64,000 nt of DNA from Eumeta japonica (taxonomy: Eukaryota; Arthropoda; Insecta; Lepidoptera; Psychidae): positions 310,001 through 374,000 of the forward strand of contig BGZK01000475.1 of the NCBI GenBank assembly GCA_005406025.1. The letters run 5' to 3'. Under the pieces are notes generated by a model. That model saw only the letters and a program-made list of their open reading frames with translations. It was not told the DNA's origin and made no database searches. Below, in pieces: positions 10,397-21,880 of the stretch (positions are counted from its first letter, which is position 1; each line of letters starts with the position of its first letter). The position numbers and the translations under genes were made by a program.

Positions 10397-10591
10397 GAAA
10401 CTGTGGACGGCCGTCTAGAACCGACGGTTGACGTGCTCTCGGAGGCACAAAGCGAGTGGTATAATTTGAATCCAATAAAAAAACTTATCAGTCAATACCC
10501 TGTAGTAATTAATGATTCAAATTCGTTTGAAGACAAGACGCCGCCGCCCACTCTACCACCGGCAACCAACCCAGCTCCTAACGTAAACTAA
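10397..10591 (+). CDS. Possible coding exon, unrecognised, Pro-rich C-terminus
   Basis: The frame is open from 10397 to a TAA at 10589-10591 and contains no ATG, so it would have to be an exon and not a complete gene. It reads EPTVDVLSEAQSEWYNLNPI, then a hydrophobic/charged part, and ends in TPPPTLPPATNPAPNVN. The make-up (balanced acids, Trp-Tyr pair, Pro-rich tail) is more protein-like than the neighbouring ORFs. No good polypyrimidine tract precedes it. GTAAACTAAGT at the 3' end contains a donor-like GTAAAC before the stop. I do not recognise the family. It could also be part of a decayed transposon gene. Confidence 0.2.
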   Translation, partial: ETVDGRLEPTVDVLSEAQSEWYNLNPIKKLISQYPVVINDSNSFEDKTPPPTLPPATNPAPNVN

Positions 10592-10670
10592 GTATGCGAG
10601 TACTTTGTGCGATGGTAACAAAGAAATATGAGTTCGTTTTTGTATGTATATTATGTATAGTTTTGTGACA

Positions 10671-10952
10671 CTCGCCTGCAACATGCATTAATATGCAGCA
10701 TGCAACCCACTACTGACTCTCGAATCTGTTCTTCCACTAGGATGTGCCTAGTTAGTATGAAATGTACGTAGAAATTAACAATATAACGATTAGTGGACTA
10801 AGATAAATAAATAATTAACACTTGCTTAGGTTTCCGATATCTGTTAATACTGTCGATATTTAATTTTTTTGTATAGGGATTTGTAGTGGAAGAACAAATT
10901 CGAGGGTCAGCGGTGGGTTGCACGTTGTACGTTAATGCATGTTGCAGGCAAG
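10671..10952. mobile_element. MITE with about 62-bp terminal inverted repeats
   Basis: The left end (10674-10737, gcctgcaacatgcattaata...) and right end (10886-10949) are inverted copies matching at most positions, including GCCTGCAACATGCATTAA and the GTTCTTCCAC inner end. The total length is about 280 bases with no ORF. A related half-element lies at 28178-28345, so this is a family. Confidence 0.8.
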
Positions 10953-11389
10953 CATCTATTATGGATTTCCCGAGTTAACACCTCACAAAATAGATTTTTT
11001 TTTTTTTATATGAATTTTCCAAATTTTTCCCAGTATTTATAATTAAAGTAAATTTAAGACATTTTTGGACATATACTAATTATAGAAAATTAATACTATA
11101 AATACTTTTAACATAAAACTTAAAAGATGAGATTTATGAGTTTTATTTTTGTAATAGTCTTGGTAAACATTAAATTACATAACGAGTCTTACCTTTAACA
11201 TTCAAACGCTAAATTAAATTTTGGTCCAGAACAAAACATCGTTTTAATTTCCATTTCCTAACATACATATTGTTGTGACACACATACGTGATACCATGCA
11301 CTATTAAATGCTAAAAATAAAAATTAATAAAACAACTACGTAATGACCATGCGAAAATAATGTAATTGAATAACCGTGTAGCTGTTCAG
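10953..11389. other. AT-rich spacer
   Basis: It contains a T tract at about 10997-11008 and no gene. Confidence 0.4.
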
Positions 11390-11535
11390 TACGGCGTCAA
11401 TGTATGACAGGTAGCGGGCGGCGGGCGCGGGCGGCGGACCACATCCGCAGCTTTTAATTTGCCGGATATACGAGCGTAGCCAGATTTCATACCGACAGGT
11501 TGACTTCAGAGCCGTTGGACAGTGGTCGCACATTT
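11390..11535. promoter_or_regulatory. GC-rich island, candidate conserved non-coding element
   Basis: A sharp GC rise near 11410-11450 with a TGACAGGT phrase (TALE-homeodomain-like TGACAG) at its left edge and TTTTAATTTGCC to the right. No coding exon is evident. Confidence 0.28.
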
Positions 11536-11539
11536 CGTA

Positions 11540-12450
11540 TTAAATGGAAAAATGCTAAAGTTCATTCTTGTTGCCTAAAACATAATAAATAAATGCTTTA
11601 GAAATGAACATAAAAGCGGGTGGACACAGCATTCTTAAGCGACGACCGAAGCATTGCTCGATGGGGGTCTAAGTACGTCTGAAATAGAGGACGACAGTCA
11701 ATGTAATGTCAGTCTATTTGTTTACTTAAGTTGACATTAGACCTTAGCGTGAAAAATATTCGTATGAAGTTTTGTTTGTCTGTTGCCAGATATTATGGAA
11801 GGATAGTGTTTATTGTAAAAGACCGTACACACGGCCATATATTTTGCACTTCATATAATTTATCGTCGTTATAAAGAAGTCAGGCGAAAGCGTGAAAGTA
11901 TTAATCAAGATAGTGACGTATGACATAAAGAAATGTATGATGAAGCGTATGATTGTATAAGAGTAGGCAGACATAGTTCCACACATGAAGCTACCATGCA
12001 TTATGAAGTGGATACACGGCAAACAATGGCGTTACCTCGAATACTTGTAGGAGTTACTTTGTATTTACGTCACATGTGGTTTTATGATCTAGGCATTGAC
12101 CTTGCAAACAAGAACGATGACGATGCAATAATACATGCGCGGATGAAGGATACTTTAAAAAGGTAGCTTACATGTATAATGGTCATTACTCTGTTTTACA
12201 TTATATATAAAATTATTATATAATTTTATATGCAAGTCAAATTTTAATATATTAAAAAAAATGGTTGCCTGTAAAGTCGGTTTACAGAGGATAATTTTAC
12301 GTGATAATGTCATAAGAAAACATTGATAAAAAATTTCATTCTTTTATAAATTGAATTGAATTATTATCACTGAATTATCATTATTTTGTATAATACAAAG
12401 AAGGAGTTAATTGAAAATGACAATATTTTCAATAAATTAACATTTATTTG
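11540..12450. other. Spacer with one odd 77-codon ORF
   Basis: The plus ORF 11933-12166 (start MYDEAYDCIRVGRHSSTHEA) has a balanced, acidic, protein-like make-up and could be a remnant of an old transposon gene or exon. I cannot assign it. The rest is AT-rich. Confidence 0.25.
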
Positions 12451-12474
12451 CACTCGTTAATTCAAATTTTTTCT

Positions 12475-12645
12475 ACCTAAATTATACAGTAAAGAGAAAG
12501 ATGCGTCACCAGCCGAACGCTCAGGCCGATTGTGCTTTTCTATCGTTCCGCTTTCTCGCTCGCACGCTTGGCTCAGCTGTAACGCGACAATGAGACATGC
12601 TTTTTCGTGCGTGCAGCAGGCGTTCATCGATTTATAAGACGTTAT
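12475..12645. promoter_or_regulatory. CpG-rich island
   Basis: CpG-rich DNA with a TTTCTCGCTCGCACGC stretch near 12551-12566 and a CAGCTG E-box near 12574. Candidate regulatory island. Confidence 0.25.
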
Positions 12646-12754
12646 CACGTCAAAAAAATGAGAAAGTTTAAATTTCGAGAGTTAAGATGGCATACATAGA
12701 AGAAGGCATGATTTATATTTAGGTATTTTTACAGTTAGATACTCAAAATCATTA

Positions 12755-13130
12755 TGTGTTTGGTTTTCGAGTTCTATACCATATGGATCTCCCTCTCTGC
12801 GGCCGTTGTAGCGCGCCCGCGCCGCCGTCTCGCACGACGTGTTTACGCAGCGCCGATTCTCGTGTTTTAATTTACCTTTGGCTAAATGCACCTTTCAGTT
12901 CCGTCTGTTTACATTTCGGTCTTTCGGCGCAAGAGTTCGTTCACGGAATATTCTCATAAAGCGTGTGCGAATGTACTCGTGCGTCGGCACCCCGCACGGC
13001 ACGATCGATACTTTTGGGGAATGCTATAGAATTAAAAGATATGGTTTCAAAGAAGAAAAAGCGCCACATGACCCCATTAATTGGACAAGTCTAGAGTTAA
13101 AATTGTTCCCAAATTGTAAACGATTGCGTT
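12755..13130. promoter_or_regulatory. GC-richer segment, candidate regulatory island
   Basis: Two GC-rich patches (12790-12860 and 12960-13010) sit in otherwise mixed sequence. The overlapping ORFs on both strands are not similar to anything I know and look incidental. Confidence 0.25.
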
Positions 13131-13134
13131 AACA

Positions 13135-13840
13135 ACATTCTTTGATTGTCAATAAATAAAAAATACCTTGATTGTTTTGTCGTTATTTTCGGGGATGGTT
13201 TAACGTCACGACAGTCTCTTTTATCATAAACGCCAACCAAGAGAAAGATTGAAAGGGTCTAATTTTTATTTCAGGAATCTTTGTGGTTTTTGAATTTATT
13301 TAAGAACAAAAAAATATTACAAATGTATGTTTCATTGCCTTTTACAAAAGAAAGTAGATTATTGATTTTGTCGCTCAATATATTAAATCAAAGCAACTTT
13401 TGAACATTTTGCAAAGATTGAAGTGAACCGATATCCGTTTGAGCTTTCGAGTTGTGCCTTATTTTCATGGTGTGACTGGTTCAATTTCAATCTTTCAGAA
13501 AGTAAAAAAAGTTTACTATTACGAAAAATAAAGAATGAGAAATTTATGCATTAGAGGTTTATACTTATTTCACCATTTTATGTAAAATTCATTACTTTAC
13601 GTTTCATTTCACTTCATTGCCACTACATAATATAAATTACCAAATACAAAAAAACATCACAAACATAACTACGACACTACAACAATAAAAATAAGTAAAA
13701 ATGTTAAAATAAAGGCTACAGATTTATGGTAGAGTTAATTCAAAATTTTATTTTCACCGTTCTTTTTATATACTTTATGGGGAAATAGAATATAGATGTA
13801 ACCGGTGAAAATAGAGAGAAACATACTATACCGATCAACT
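13135..13840. other. AT-rich spacer
   Basis: No recognised feature. Confidence 0.45.
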
Positions 13841-13844
13841 CAGA

Positions 13845-15530
13845 TCAATTCAAGTCAAAAATATCTTTATTTCGTAGGTAATGAAATTACACTTGAAATA
13901 CGTCATTAATATTTTTTTTCGTCATTACCATCCACCCCAAATGCTGATTCACCTTGAGAAGAATGGGCTAGAAACTCAAGGCTTGCTCTTTTTACTCATT
14001 AATACAAAGGATTTAGTAATTAATGATTTAGTCGTATTTTAAAAATAATACATAGTATTAAGTAATTCATAATTTCAGCTGAGCAGTTCAATCCCATGGG
14101 CTTTTATCACTAAGATATACAGACACAGACACGGTACAATAGTCCTTGCCACTTTACTTTCTTTTAATGGCAAATTTTGAATTTTAGCTGGGATCTTTTT
14201 ATAAAGGCGCACATATTGCCCCTTAAATGACTTACTAATTTTGTTTAAATGGATTTTATGAACAGCAAAATGGTTCTTTTGCCCAGTATTAATGTTATGG
14301 ATGTTGCTTATTTTTTTGAACGATTCTATATTTCTCTTAACTTATACCAGATTTTTGTATATGTATTGTGATGCTAAAATTAGAATATTAATTTCCTTAA
14401 ATTTTTTTTTGAGAGATATCATTGATCTCAAATCATAAACAGCTCGAATAGCTCGCTTTTGCAGCACGAAAATTGTATTAATATCAGTTGCCGTGACCCC
14501 ATAACAAAATTACATAGGTCAAGGAACTATGAAAAAAATAGAAATGTACTAGTCTCAAGGTGTTTTCATCTGTAAGTCACCGAATTCTAACACTGCAAAA
14601 CGCTGTGCAACTAAGCCTTTTCGCTAATCTCGCAATACAAGAATTCCAACGTAACTTAGAATCTCAAGTGAGACCAAGGAATAAGGTCGTGTCCATAATA
14701 TCCAGTGCCTCGTTCTTGACCATCACCTACGTTTGTGTATATAAATTAAGAATTAGATAGGAAAACTTTAACAAGTTTTGTTTTCCTTTCATTACCTAAA
14801 CAGAAGATTATTGACTAAATAATTCACCATCGCTCATTTAAACCACTCAACTATTTCAAAGATGGTACTGTTTACTTCGTCAAAAGCTGGTCGAAGCCTA
14901 TAAATTTTAAAAAGTAAGGAGACATCATCAACGAACAATACAACCCCATGACCATTCCTAAAAAAATGTGGTAGATTATTTATGTACACTAGGAATAGAA
15001 ACAGTCCAAGAATTGAACTCTGTGGCACACCCTTATTGACTGCAGATTCTGACGACCTCTTAGCATTGATATCAACTCTTTGAATTTTATCACTTAGATA
15101 AGACTCCAGAAGTTCAAGGGATCGACCCGTGACGCCATAATGATGTGGTTTCTTAATCAATTTGTCATGATGAATGCAGTAAAATGCCTTGGATAAATCA
15201 CAAAAAACATTAACCGTGTCCCGTGAATCTTCCCAGGCATCAAAAATCTGCTAAATAAGCTCAACACTATCTTCGGTGGTCGAGCGACCCTTTGTAAATC
15301 CACACTGTTTAATCGTCTTCAAATTGTTGTTATGAAAATACTGCAATAGTTGATTTAAGATAAGCTTGTCAACAATTTTAATGAGCGTCGATGGTATTAG
15401 TGTCGGTCTTAAGTTTGTAGGGTCAGACAGACTACCGGATTTAAATAATGGAACTGCTTTACTTTGCTTCATTAGATCCGGAAACATTGTACCTACTGTT
15501 TTTTTTTTGTAAAATTTCACATTACTTATA
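13845..15530 (-). mobile_element. Jockey-type LINE, 5' truncated (dead)
   Basis: The element runs leftwards. Its 3' end at about 13845-13880 carries, on the minus strand, AATAAAGATATTTTTGACTT followed by TTGA/GAATT units, the short tandem tail typical of several lepidopteran jockey-group LINEs. The body is a reverse transcriptase (see the separate entry). No endonuclease domain or first ORF is present to the right of 15530, so the insertion is 5' truncated. Confidence 0.8.
14440..15520 (-). pseudogene. LINE reverse transcriptase fragment
   Basis: From 15520 leftwards the frame gives the fingers region (KAVPLFKSGS, then a degenerate DPTNLRPTLIPSTLIKIVDK and QCGFTKGRSTTEDSVELI). After one in-frame TAG (15251-15253) the same frame continues with motif A (VFCDLSKAFYCIHHDKL), the GVPQSSILGLFLFLVYIND-like palm region (here YINN) and motif C as VLFVDD in place of the usual YADD. 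It stops at 14834-14836. Downstream, in shifted frames, LDIMDTTLFLGLT and YGVTATDINTIFVLQKRAIR are the usual C-terminal blocks of jockey-group enzymes. It would have copied element RNA at a nicked chromosomal target. Stops, frameshifts and the missing N-terminus make it inactive. Confidence 0.8.
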
Positions 15531-15581
15531 AAGTTATAAACTTATGTTTACTGATTAAATAAACGTAATCTGATAATTTTA

Positions 15582-15615
15582 TAGATATCGAAAGAAGATC
15601 CTCTTTCGATATCTA
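15582..15615. repeat. 14-bp perfect hairpin
   Basis: TAGATATCGAAAGA (15582-15595) and its exact complement (15602-15615) flank a 6-base loop, just beyond the LINE's truncated 5' end. Confidence 0.7.
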
Positions 15616-15619
15616 CAAA

Positions 15620-17465
15620 TTATTGATCTATGTATACAGCCTATATGTAAGCGTGTACTCGAGAATCGCTGAATACATTTTTACAATTTTAACGCATTTT
15701 CAATTATATTTACATTAAAAAGTATTTTACAATACCAATGATAATTTCGGATAAATGGCTTTTGGAAAATTAAATGGTATTTAGGGCATATCGATAAAAT
15801 TATTGTCGCTATTGCTATATTTTTTATTACACCATATTAATTTTGCATTATTTTCAATAGTTTTACTGATGTTAGAATTTTTGTTGACGTAATGAAATTA
15901 TATAAAACAATACCGCTATTTGAATTAACGGTTGACCCAACAAATTACAGGTATAATATCAATTTTACTCGCATTCAAATTTAAAACATTTTTTAAAGCT
16001 TATTTTAAAATAATTCGTTTTCTATTATATTTTACTAAAATTTCTATTATCACTAGATGGATTTTTAATATGGCGATTAACAAATGACACTGGAATTTCT
16101 TTTTTGTAGCTCGAAGAATTGTTATGATATTATTGGTTATTCTGTAACTAGTTTCAATCATTTTATTGCGTTGATTGAAAATTTTGACAAAGAAACTTAA
16201 TCGTTATGACGTTACCAGTAAAATCTTGAACCTTTTGACATTGTATCTTAAAAATACGAAACAAGTATTGTTGAAAAATTAATGATGAAAATTATTCCGA
16301 GACACCTATGATAATGGTTATTCCGCATGGATCAATTTTAGGCAATTTTTATTGACATACGTAAGTGATCTACTGCGTATCATATGCAAATTTAAAATAA
16401 AAATAAACGGCAATTGGACAGTTTGGATAGTATTATTTTTAATGTTATAAATAGTACAATCAGATTTGCAAAGATACTAATACTAAATGCCTATGAAACA
16501 AAATGCATAAGATTAGTACTACCCGATGTTACAAATACTGATTGTTATATGAAATTAAATATGTAATATATACCTCAATCCTGTAAATGCGACCAAATTT
16601 TTAAGCATTTTTTTGGACTCAAAATATCCACGGGGTCAACAAATCACTAATTTGAATTTCATGATTTATTCGGTGAGAAAATTAAGCCAGTAGAATAATT
16701 TTAAAGCAGTAATTGTCAGTTACTTCACTTACTTCTACAACATAATGTTTTGTGGAATCTTTCTGTCGGTAGTGCCCGCCAGTGCTGTGTTGCCGATGCA
16801 TGCACTAGATTTGTTTTGGAGAAAATAGCATAGCCTCATATTATAAATGTAACTCTTCTTCTCCTTTAAAAAAATGCTTTAAGAAACAAACATTCTTGTT
16901 GTTATTTCTAAACATTTTAATTTAATTTGCTAAACATTTTCTATTCCATTTTCATTTTTTTGCAAAGTTAGTCACATCGTGATTTCATCTACAAAAAGTT
17001 AATAAGTCTTTTTTGATTCCTATTTTATTTGGAATCTTATTATACAAATGTATATCTATGTAATGAAATTTATAATAAAATATTGACATTGGGTTTTAAG
17101 AAATTGTAATTATTTTAATGACTAGGATTCGCCGTGTTCGCCTTTCTGGGCTTATGTATAATTTTTATGAATTCTTAAATATAAGTTAGGTGCTGATATT
17201 CATCAATTCGAGATTCATGTACTTAAAGAGATATGTGATATGAATTTTAATAAAAATAAATGACTTTTAAGATTACTACAAATTCTCAGAAATTTCTTAT
17301 TAAATCATTGACATTGTTATCAAAAATTCTAATTTAAGTATGAAAATAATTTTTCCTCTTATATACTCGTTTAAAGTTAAAAGAAAAACTTAGCGCTAAA
17401 AGCGATATGCACATCAGAGTCTAAGCTCACCGAGGGTGATTATTTTGATAGGCAGTAACAAAGCC
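15620..17465. other. Long AT-rich spacer
   Basis: About 1.8 kb of AT-rich sequence with no ORF, repeat structure or RNA gene that I can support. Confidence 0.5.
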
Positions 17466-17469
17466 AATA

Positions 17470-17790
17470 TAAAAGCCTTAAGCGAAGACGTACCTTCCAC
17501 GTCGTTAGCGATCTTCGCGCCCGTATTCAAGTAAAGCAGCCGACCAAACTCCTCGGGCATTGTGTAGCTCGGCCTCATTGTGGGACGAGTCGCGCCGGAC
17601 TTACCGGGATCTTACGTCCGAGGAACTAAGAGCAGGTCTATTAATACACGGTCGAGCGATTCCCCGCCGCGGTACAAAAGTTCTTCACGAACAAAGCAAC
17701 GCTCTAATTGGCGGCCTCGGCTCTCCTTTGAGCGCCTCCGCCGTATCGGACGTTATTAACGCCCAACTTTATTATTCCTGACTTTCCGAC
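17470..17790. promoter_or_regulatory. CpG-rich island, candidate conserved non-coding element
   Basis: A sharply bounded island of balanced composition in AT-rich DNA. A 73-codon plus ORF (17560-17781) runs through most of it, but it has no similarity I know and lacks splice signals. A short conserved exon cannot be fully excluded. Confidence 0.35.
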
Positions 17791-18555
17791 TTGCTATGCG
17801 TCTACTGTCGTGCACTTGAGAAAGCACAACTTACTCCGAGTTTGAACTCTCTAAACCTTATTTCAGATTTATATACTGAAATAAGTTTCTTCATAGGAAA
17901 TTGCATGTATGAAAAATTTCAAATACATGGAAATCATCCACCCTTCTTTTAATCCGACATAGATTTTCCATTCAATTTCTCAGCATTGATTATGCGTATA
18001 TATGAACGGTAGAATGGGTTATGTCGAAATTTACATTAAATATTTTTTATGTCAAAAACTATGTTTAAAAAATGTTATAGATAATCTTACTGCTAATTAA
18101 ATTTTCAAAATTATATAAATGATGTTTTTAGCGCCGTTGTTCAATTTGCGTATAATTATTGATTACTTACAATTAAACAAAGTAAAAATAAGATAGATCG
18201 CCCGGAAACTAACCATTAATGTAAGTGGTTTTAATAAACTGACCACAACCCAATCTCATGCAAAAGATTTTACGAGGTTACGTTGATTTCCCAGATTTGA
18301 GCAAGATAATTCAAAATATTGTTGATTACAGATTCTTTAGAAAAAATGTTTTTTTCTCCATACAGCAACTATTGGAATGTTATAAAGCTTATGATCGCAT
18401 TCTTGCATGCGATTAATTATTAAAATGAAATGGGAGAAATCAGGGAAAACAAAGAATAAACAAGATGAAAATTTAAATATTTAAGTCAGATTTTTCTAAA
18501 AATTTAAAACTACTTGTAGCGCCAATCCAATTACCTACAAATAATTATATTAATA
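17790..18555. other. AT-rich spacer
   Basis: No recognised feature. Confidence 0.45.
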
Positions 18556-18905
18556 TACATATGGATGTCTCGCTAGTTGTCACTTATTAGGCACCAAATT
18601 ATAATCTATAGCATTAAAACAAAAGATTTTTTGTCTAATGATGATATTCATTCATATTTGAGCGATGCGTAAAGCATGAAGTATATGATGCGAGAAGATG
18701 AATCAAGGAATCCTCGTCGTACATGTCATTCTGAAGACACATTGATGAATCAAATAGGCTGAGCCAAGAGAGGTAAAAACGCTTTATCTGGTTTTGGATC
18801 TGCCGTAAGGATCTACCGCTTGTGGCGCTCCATAGAACGTCCGCACAGCTGCAGTCAGAGCGTCTGTACTCGCTAGATGTCAACTATTAGAAACTTTTAA
18901 ATACT
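18556..18905. other. Moderately GC-rich segment bounded by a weak direct repeat
   Basis: CTCGCTAGTTGTCACTTATT (18570-18589) resembles CTCGCTAGATGTCAACTATT (18871-18890). The segment between is more complex than its flanks and has an 82-codon ORF on the minus strand that I do not recognise. It may be an old insertion with its flanking duplication, but the match is imperfect. Confidence 0.25.
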
Positions 18906-19085
18906 TGCTTATGTGTACTGTGTATTATAACTTGATTATTTAAAAGAGCTCCATAAGAAGACGATCATTGTCAAAACGTGAAGCAGCTGTAAGAATTATA
19001 TAAGTGTCCTAAATTTCACTTTAACTGAACTTTAGACAGGGGAACAAACTTTACTAGTGAGATTTACTTGAGGAATTGTAATACA
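18906..19085. other. AT-rich spacer
   Basis: No recognised feature. Confidence 0.4.
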
Positions 19086-19089
19086 GTAA

Positions 19090-19360
19090 CATATGTACTG
19101 CCACATGAAGTCGAGCAGAAGCCATCGCCAGGTGAGAGAAAAAAGGCTTTGTTCGACCGACATGAGCGATCGGAAATCCGTAATAATCGAGCGGCAGCTG
19201 CGCCTACGTCGGTGAGCATTCCGAGAGACGCGCCGACCTGAACCGGGACTCGACGCCCGTGCTGCTGTGTCCAAGTACACGAGCGGGCCGCTCGTGACGC
19301 GGCCGGCGCGGCCCCGCGTGCGCCGGCCGGCGTCCGTGCTCGGACGATGCACAATAATCC
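19090..19360. promoter_or_regulatory. CpG-rich island
   Basis: Strong GC rise, highest at 19260-19345. Overlapping Arg-rich ORFs on the minus strand are a by-product of the composition. Candidate regulatory element. Confidence 0.3.
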
Positions 19361-19800
19361 TTATCGCTCTTTAACAGCATTTACTATGTTACCGATTACA
19401 CATACAATTGCTCAAGTACGTGTCTGAGTTTGGTTTCGGACTCTTTGTTCTTCTTGGATATAACTTGACGCGTATTTGCTGCACTTTTTTCTCTTTTATA
19501 TGCTTAATTCTTCAATATAAATCATGTTATGAATTTTATATTTAACATATTAATAAAACCGAAAGATGAGAGATAAAAAAATCTAATTAAAATTTGATTG
19601 TCATCTAGTTCTGAATTATATTTAAAGTTTAACATCCCTAGCTCATAGCCTCAGCAAAATCGCACAAAACAAACAGACAAGAAAACAATAAATGCAAATG
19701 AGGATGTCGAATTGAAAAATAAATATGTAAAAATATCTGCCTATACTTTACGCATTCATTTGTAAAATTTTACATTAATTAATTTGCTAGACGAGGTAAG
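19361..19800. other. AT-rich spacer
   Basis: No recognised feature. Confidence 0.45.
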
Positions 19801-19804
19801 TTTA

Positions 19805-20820
19805 GGTTAGCACACTATGGTGTGAGTAGCAGATTGATACAAGTACTGCCTATACAGGAGCTCCAGTGCTTGGATCTTACTACTGTATTACATATACGTC
19901 ATTGTATATTACGCATACACTGATTAGTTTCAAATCCACAGGGGTGTCAGACAGGAATATATAACTTGTGTCTATTCAATCAATTCATGAATAACTGTTT
20001 GTATGAATTGAAAGAGTATGTGTGTGAACTAAGAATAAATGAGCTGTCTGTTAAATGCCCCTGAAATATGAAAGTAAATGTCAGCAAAACTAAGGAAATT
20101 GTGTTTGAAAGAGACGAAGCACGACGGAATACGATAAATTTATATATAGAAGGTGATAGAGTCTAACAAGTAAAAGAGTATGTATACTTAGCCAATCTGT
20201 TTACAAATTATGGCAAAAATGATAGTCATATCGAAAGGAGAGTGTATATGGAAAATAAAGTGAATGGGGCCTTGCTTGTTATTATTAATAGTAAATGCGC
20301 CTCAAAGCAAGCGCGTTTGGATATCCATAATGGGGTCCCGATCCCAACGCATAACTATGTATGGCAGTGAAAGATGGGTACGACAGAAGATCAATGAAAG
20401 TAAAATCAAAGCGGTGTGGGTGAGATCTCTGCGTAGTATGTGTGGAGTGTCTGTTAAAGATAGATGTAGGAAAAGTGATGTCAGAGAGCTGGGTGATTTG
20501 GAGCAAGATGTGATGACTAGAGTAGAGCTAAAATAAACTAAAGTAGACTAGTGGAGAAGATAAATGAAAGTAGAATGACAAAACAAATCTATAGAGCAAA
20601 TGTGTGTGATGGAAAGGTTGGCAAGGGTCGCCCTAGGAAATCCTATACAGACCATACTGATGGTATATTAAAAAAAGGGCCAAATTTTAACTACCCGAAA
20701 CCGACAAGTTTGCATAAAAAGATTATTGGATGTCAGTGAAGCAAAAGAGATATGCAAGGATCGTATCATGTGTAAATCTATAGTCTTTGCGTACCCTTCT
20801 GGTAAATAGGCGTGAGTTTC
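19805..20820 (+). mobile_element. RTE-type LINE, 3' end, copy B (dead)
   Basis: The same family as the copy at 5110-6170. Readable pieces, in several frames, are VNGALLVIIN, RSLRSMCGVSVKDRCRKSDV, then INESRMTKQIYRANVCDGKV with GKGRPRKSY and, at the end, LRTLLVNRRE-like text where the family has YPSGK (gtacccttctggtaaatag, 20789-20807). This is the C-terminal quarter of the reverse transcriptase and the tail. The upstream RT core is very decayed (19805-20100), and the 5' part, including the endonuclease, is missing. Confidence 0.75.
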
Positions 20821-21160
20821 TAGCACTATCATATTATTTAGGTCATTAATTTCCTTAAAATAGAAGAGCTTATGAGAGTATGTCTCCGCACTGCACAAAA
20901 CAAAACAGGGTTCTCAAAAGGTGAGGTGGAATTGCTGAAGTATTCTATACCCTTCTCTTTATGATACTTTATCTAGTGAGCTTTTATATTCCTTCATGAA
21001 ATACAATGTTTTCGATACCAATCGATACTGGTGTAAGTAACATTAAATAAATACGTAATTTTAAAAAAGTAGTATCGGCTAATACAGTAAAAACACTATA
21101 CGATAAATAAATAAAATGTAATATAATTAACGAAACTTAATATATTATTATTTTAAAATG
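20821..21160. other. AT-rich spacer
   Basis: No recognised feature. Confidence 0.4.
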
Positions 21161-21164
21161 GAAA

Positions 21165-21360
21165 AGTTAGTACTTGTAGTAAAACTAGGCTACAAACTGG
21201 TAAAACCGTCCATTTACTATGCCGAGGTTGTGCGTTCAAAACTGAACCCATCTGAGGCGTACGTAAGGATGAGCTACGTATGGACACATTCAAGATATTA
21301 GTAGAAATGGCACGGTGCCTTCTTTTTAAGAAATTCCACGCTGCCCAGTGAATCACAAGA
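21165..21360 (+). repeat. Possible tRNA-derived SINE remnant
   Basis: ctatgccgaggttgtgcgtt followed by CAAAACTG (21217-21244) resembles the promoter B-box region (GGTTCAAATC) of lepidopteran tRNA-headed SINEs. The GAGGCGTACGTAAGGATGAG and CACGGTGCC phrases downstream fit a SINE body. The A box is not clear. Recognition is tentative. Confidence 0.3.
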
Positions 21361-21469
21361 AGTATTTCGAGTAAAAAACTGTAAAATCATCGAAACAGTT
21401 TGGTTTTTCACAAAGCATAAAAATTATACACCGTAGAAGTCAGTAATCGCTGAATATAAAGTTTTCAAA

Positions 21470-21880
21470 TTCACTCACAAACAAAGGAGCGCATCGACGC
21501 CTTCCAGTATAAACGCAGACGCGGGCGGCGACTGCTCGGAGCGCACGGGGGCGCGCGCGCTGTAACCTGTTTGTAAACAATATAATATTAAAAAAGCTGC
21601 GAAAGTTGAGGCCGTCGGCACCGCGCATCAGCCGGCGCCGGCGCAGACATAACAAGCGCGTCTCGGTGCGGTTACAGAAATAAAGCACTTAAAGTGCAAT
21701 CTATCACCGGCGGGCGTATCGAGCTTCGGAACGATTTCGACACCGCTGGCCAAAATCAACAATATTACGAAAAATGAAAACGGGCCGCCCACGGGCCGCC
21801 CCCGCGCGACGCCGCCCACCGCCGCGCCGTGGACGCCGGCGCTGGCACAAGGCGCTACATCTGGCCTATGAATATTTTAT
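21470..21880. promoter_or_regulatory. CpG-rich island cluster
   Basis: GC-rich blocks at 21485-21560, 21600-21670 and 21780-21850 in AT-rich surroundings. The ORFs on both strands are Arg/Pro/Ala-rich by-products. Candidate regulatory region. Confidence 0.3.

Noticed and set aside
19032..19354. Two overlapping Arg-rich minus ORFs (106 and 96 codons)
   Set aside because: Different frames over one GC-rich island, and no recognisable domain.
20285..20506. Antisense ORF over the RTE copy B
   Set aside because: The plus strand carries the recognisable reverse transcriptase text; the antisense frame is a shadow.
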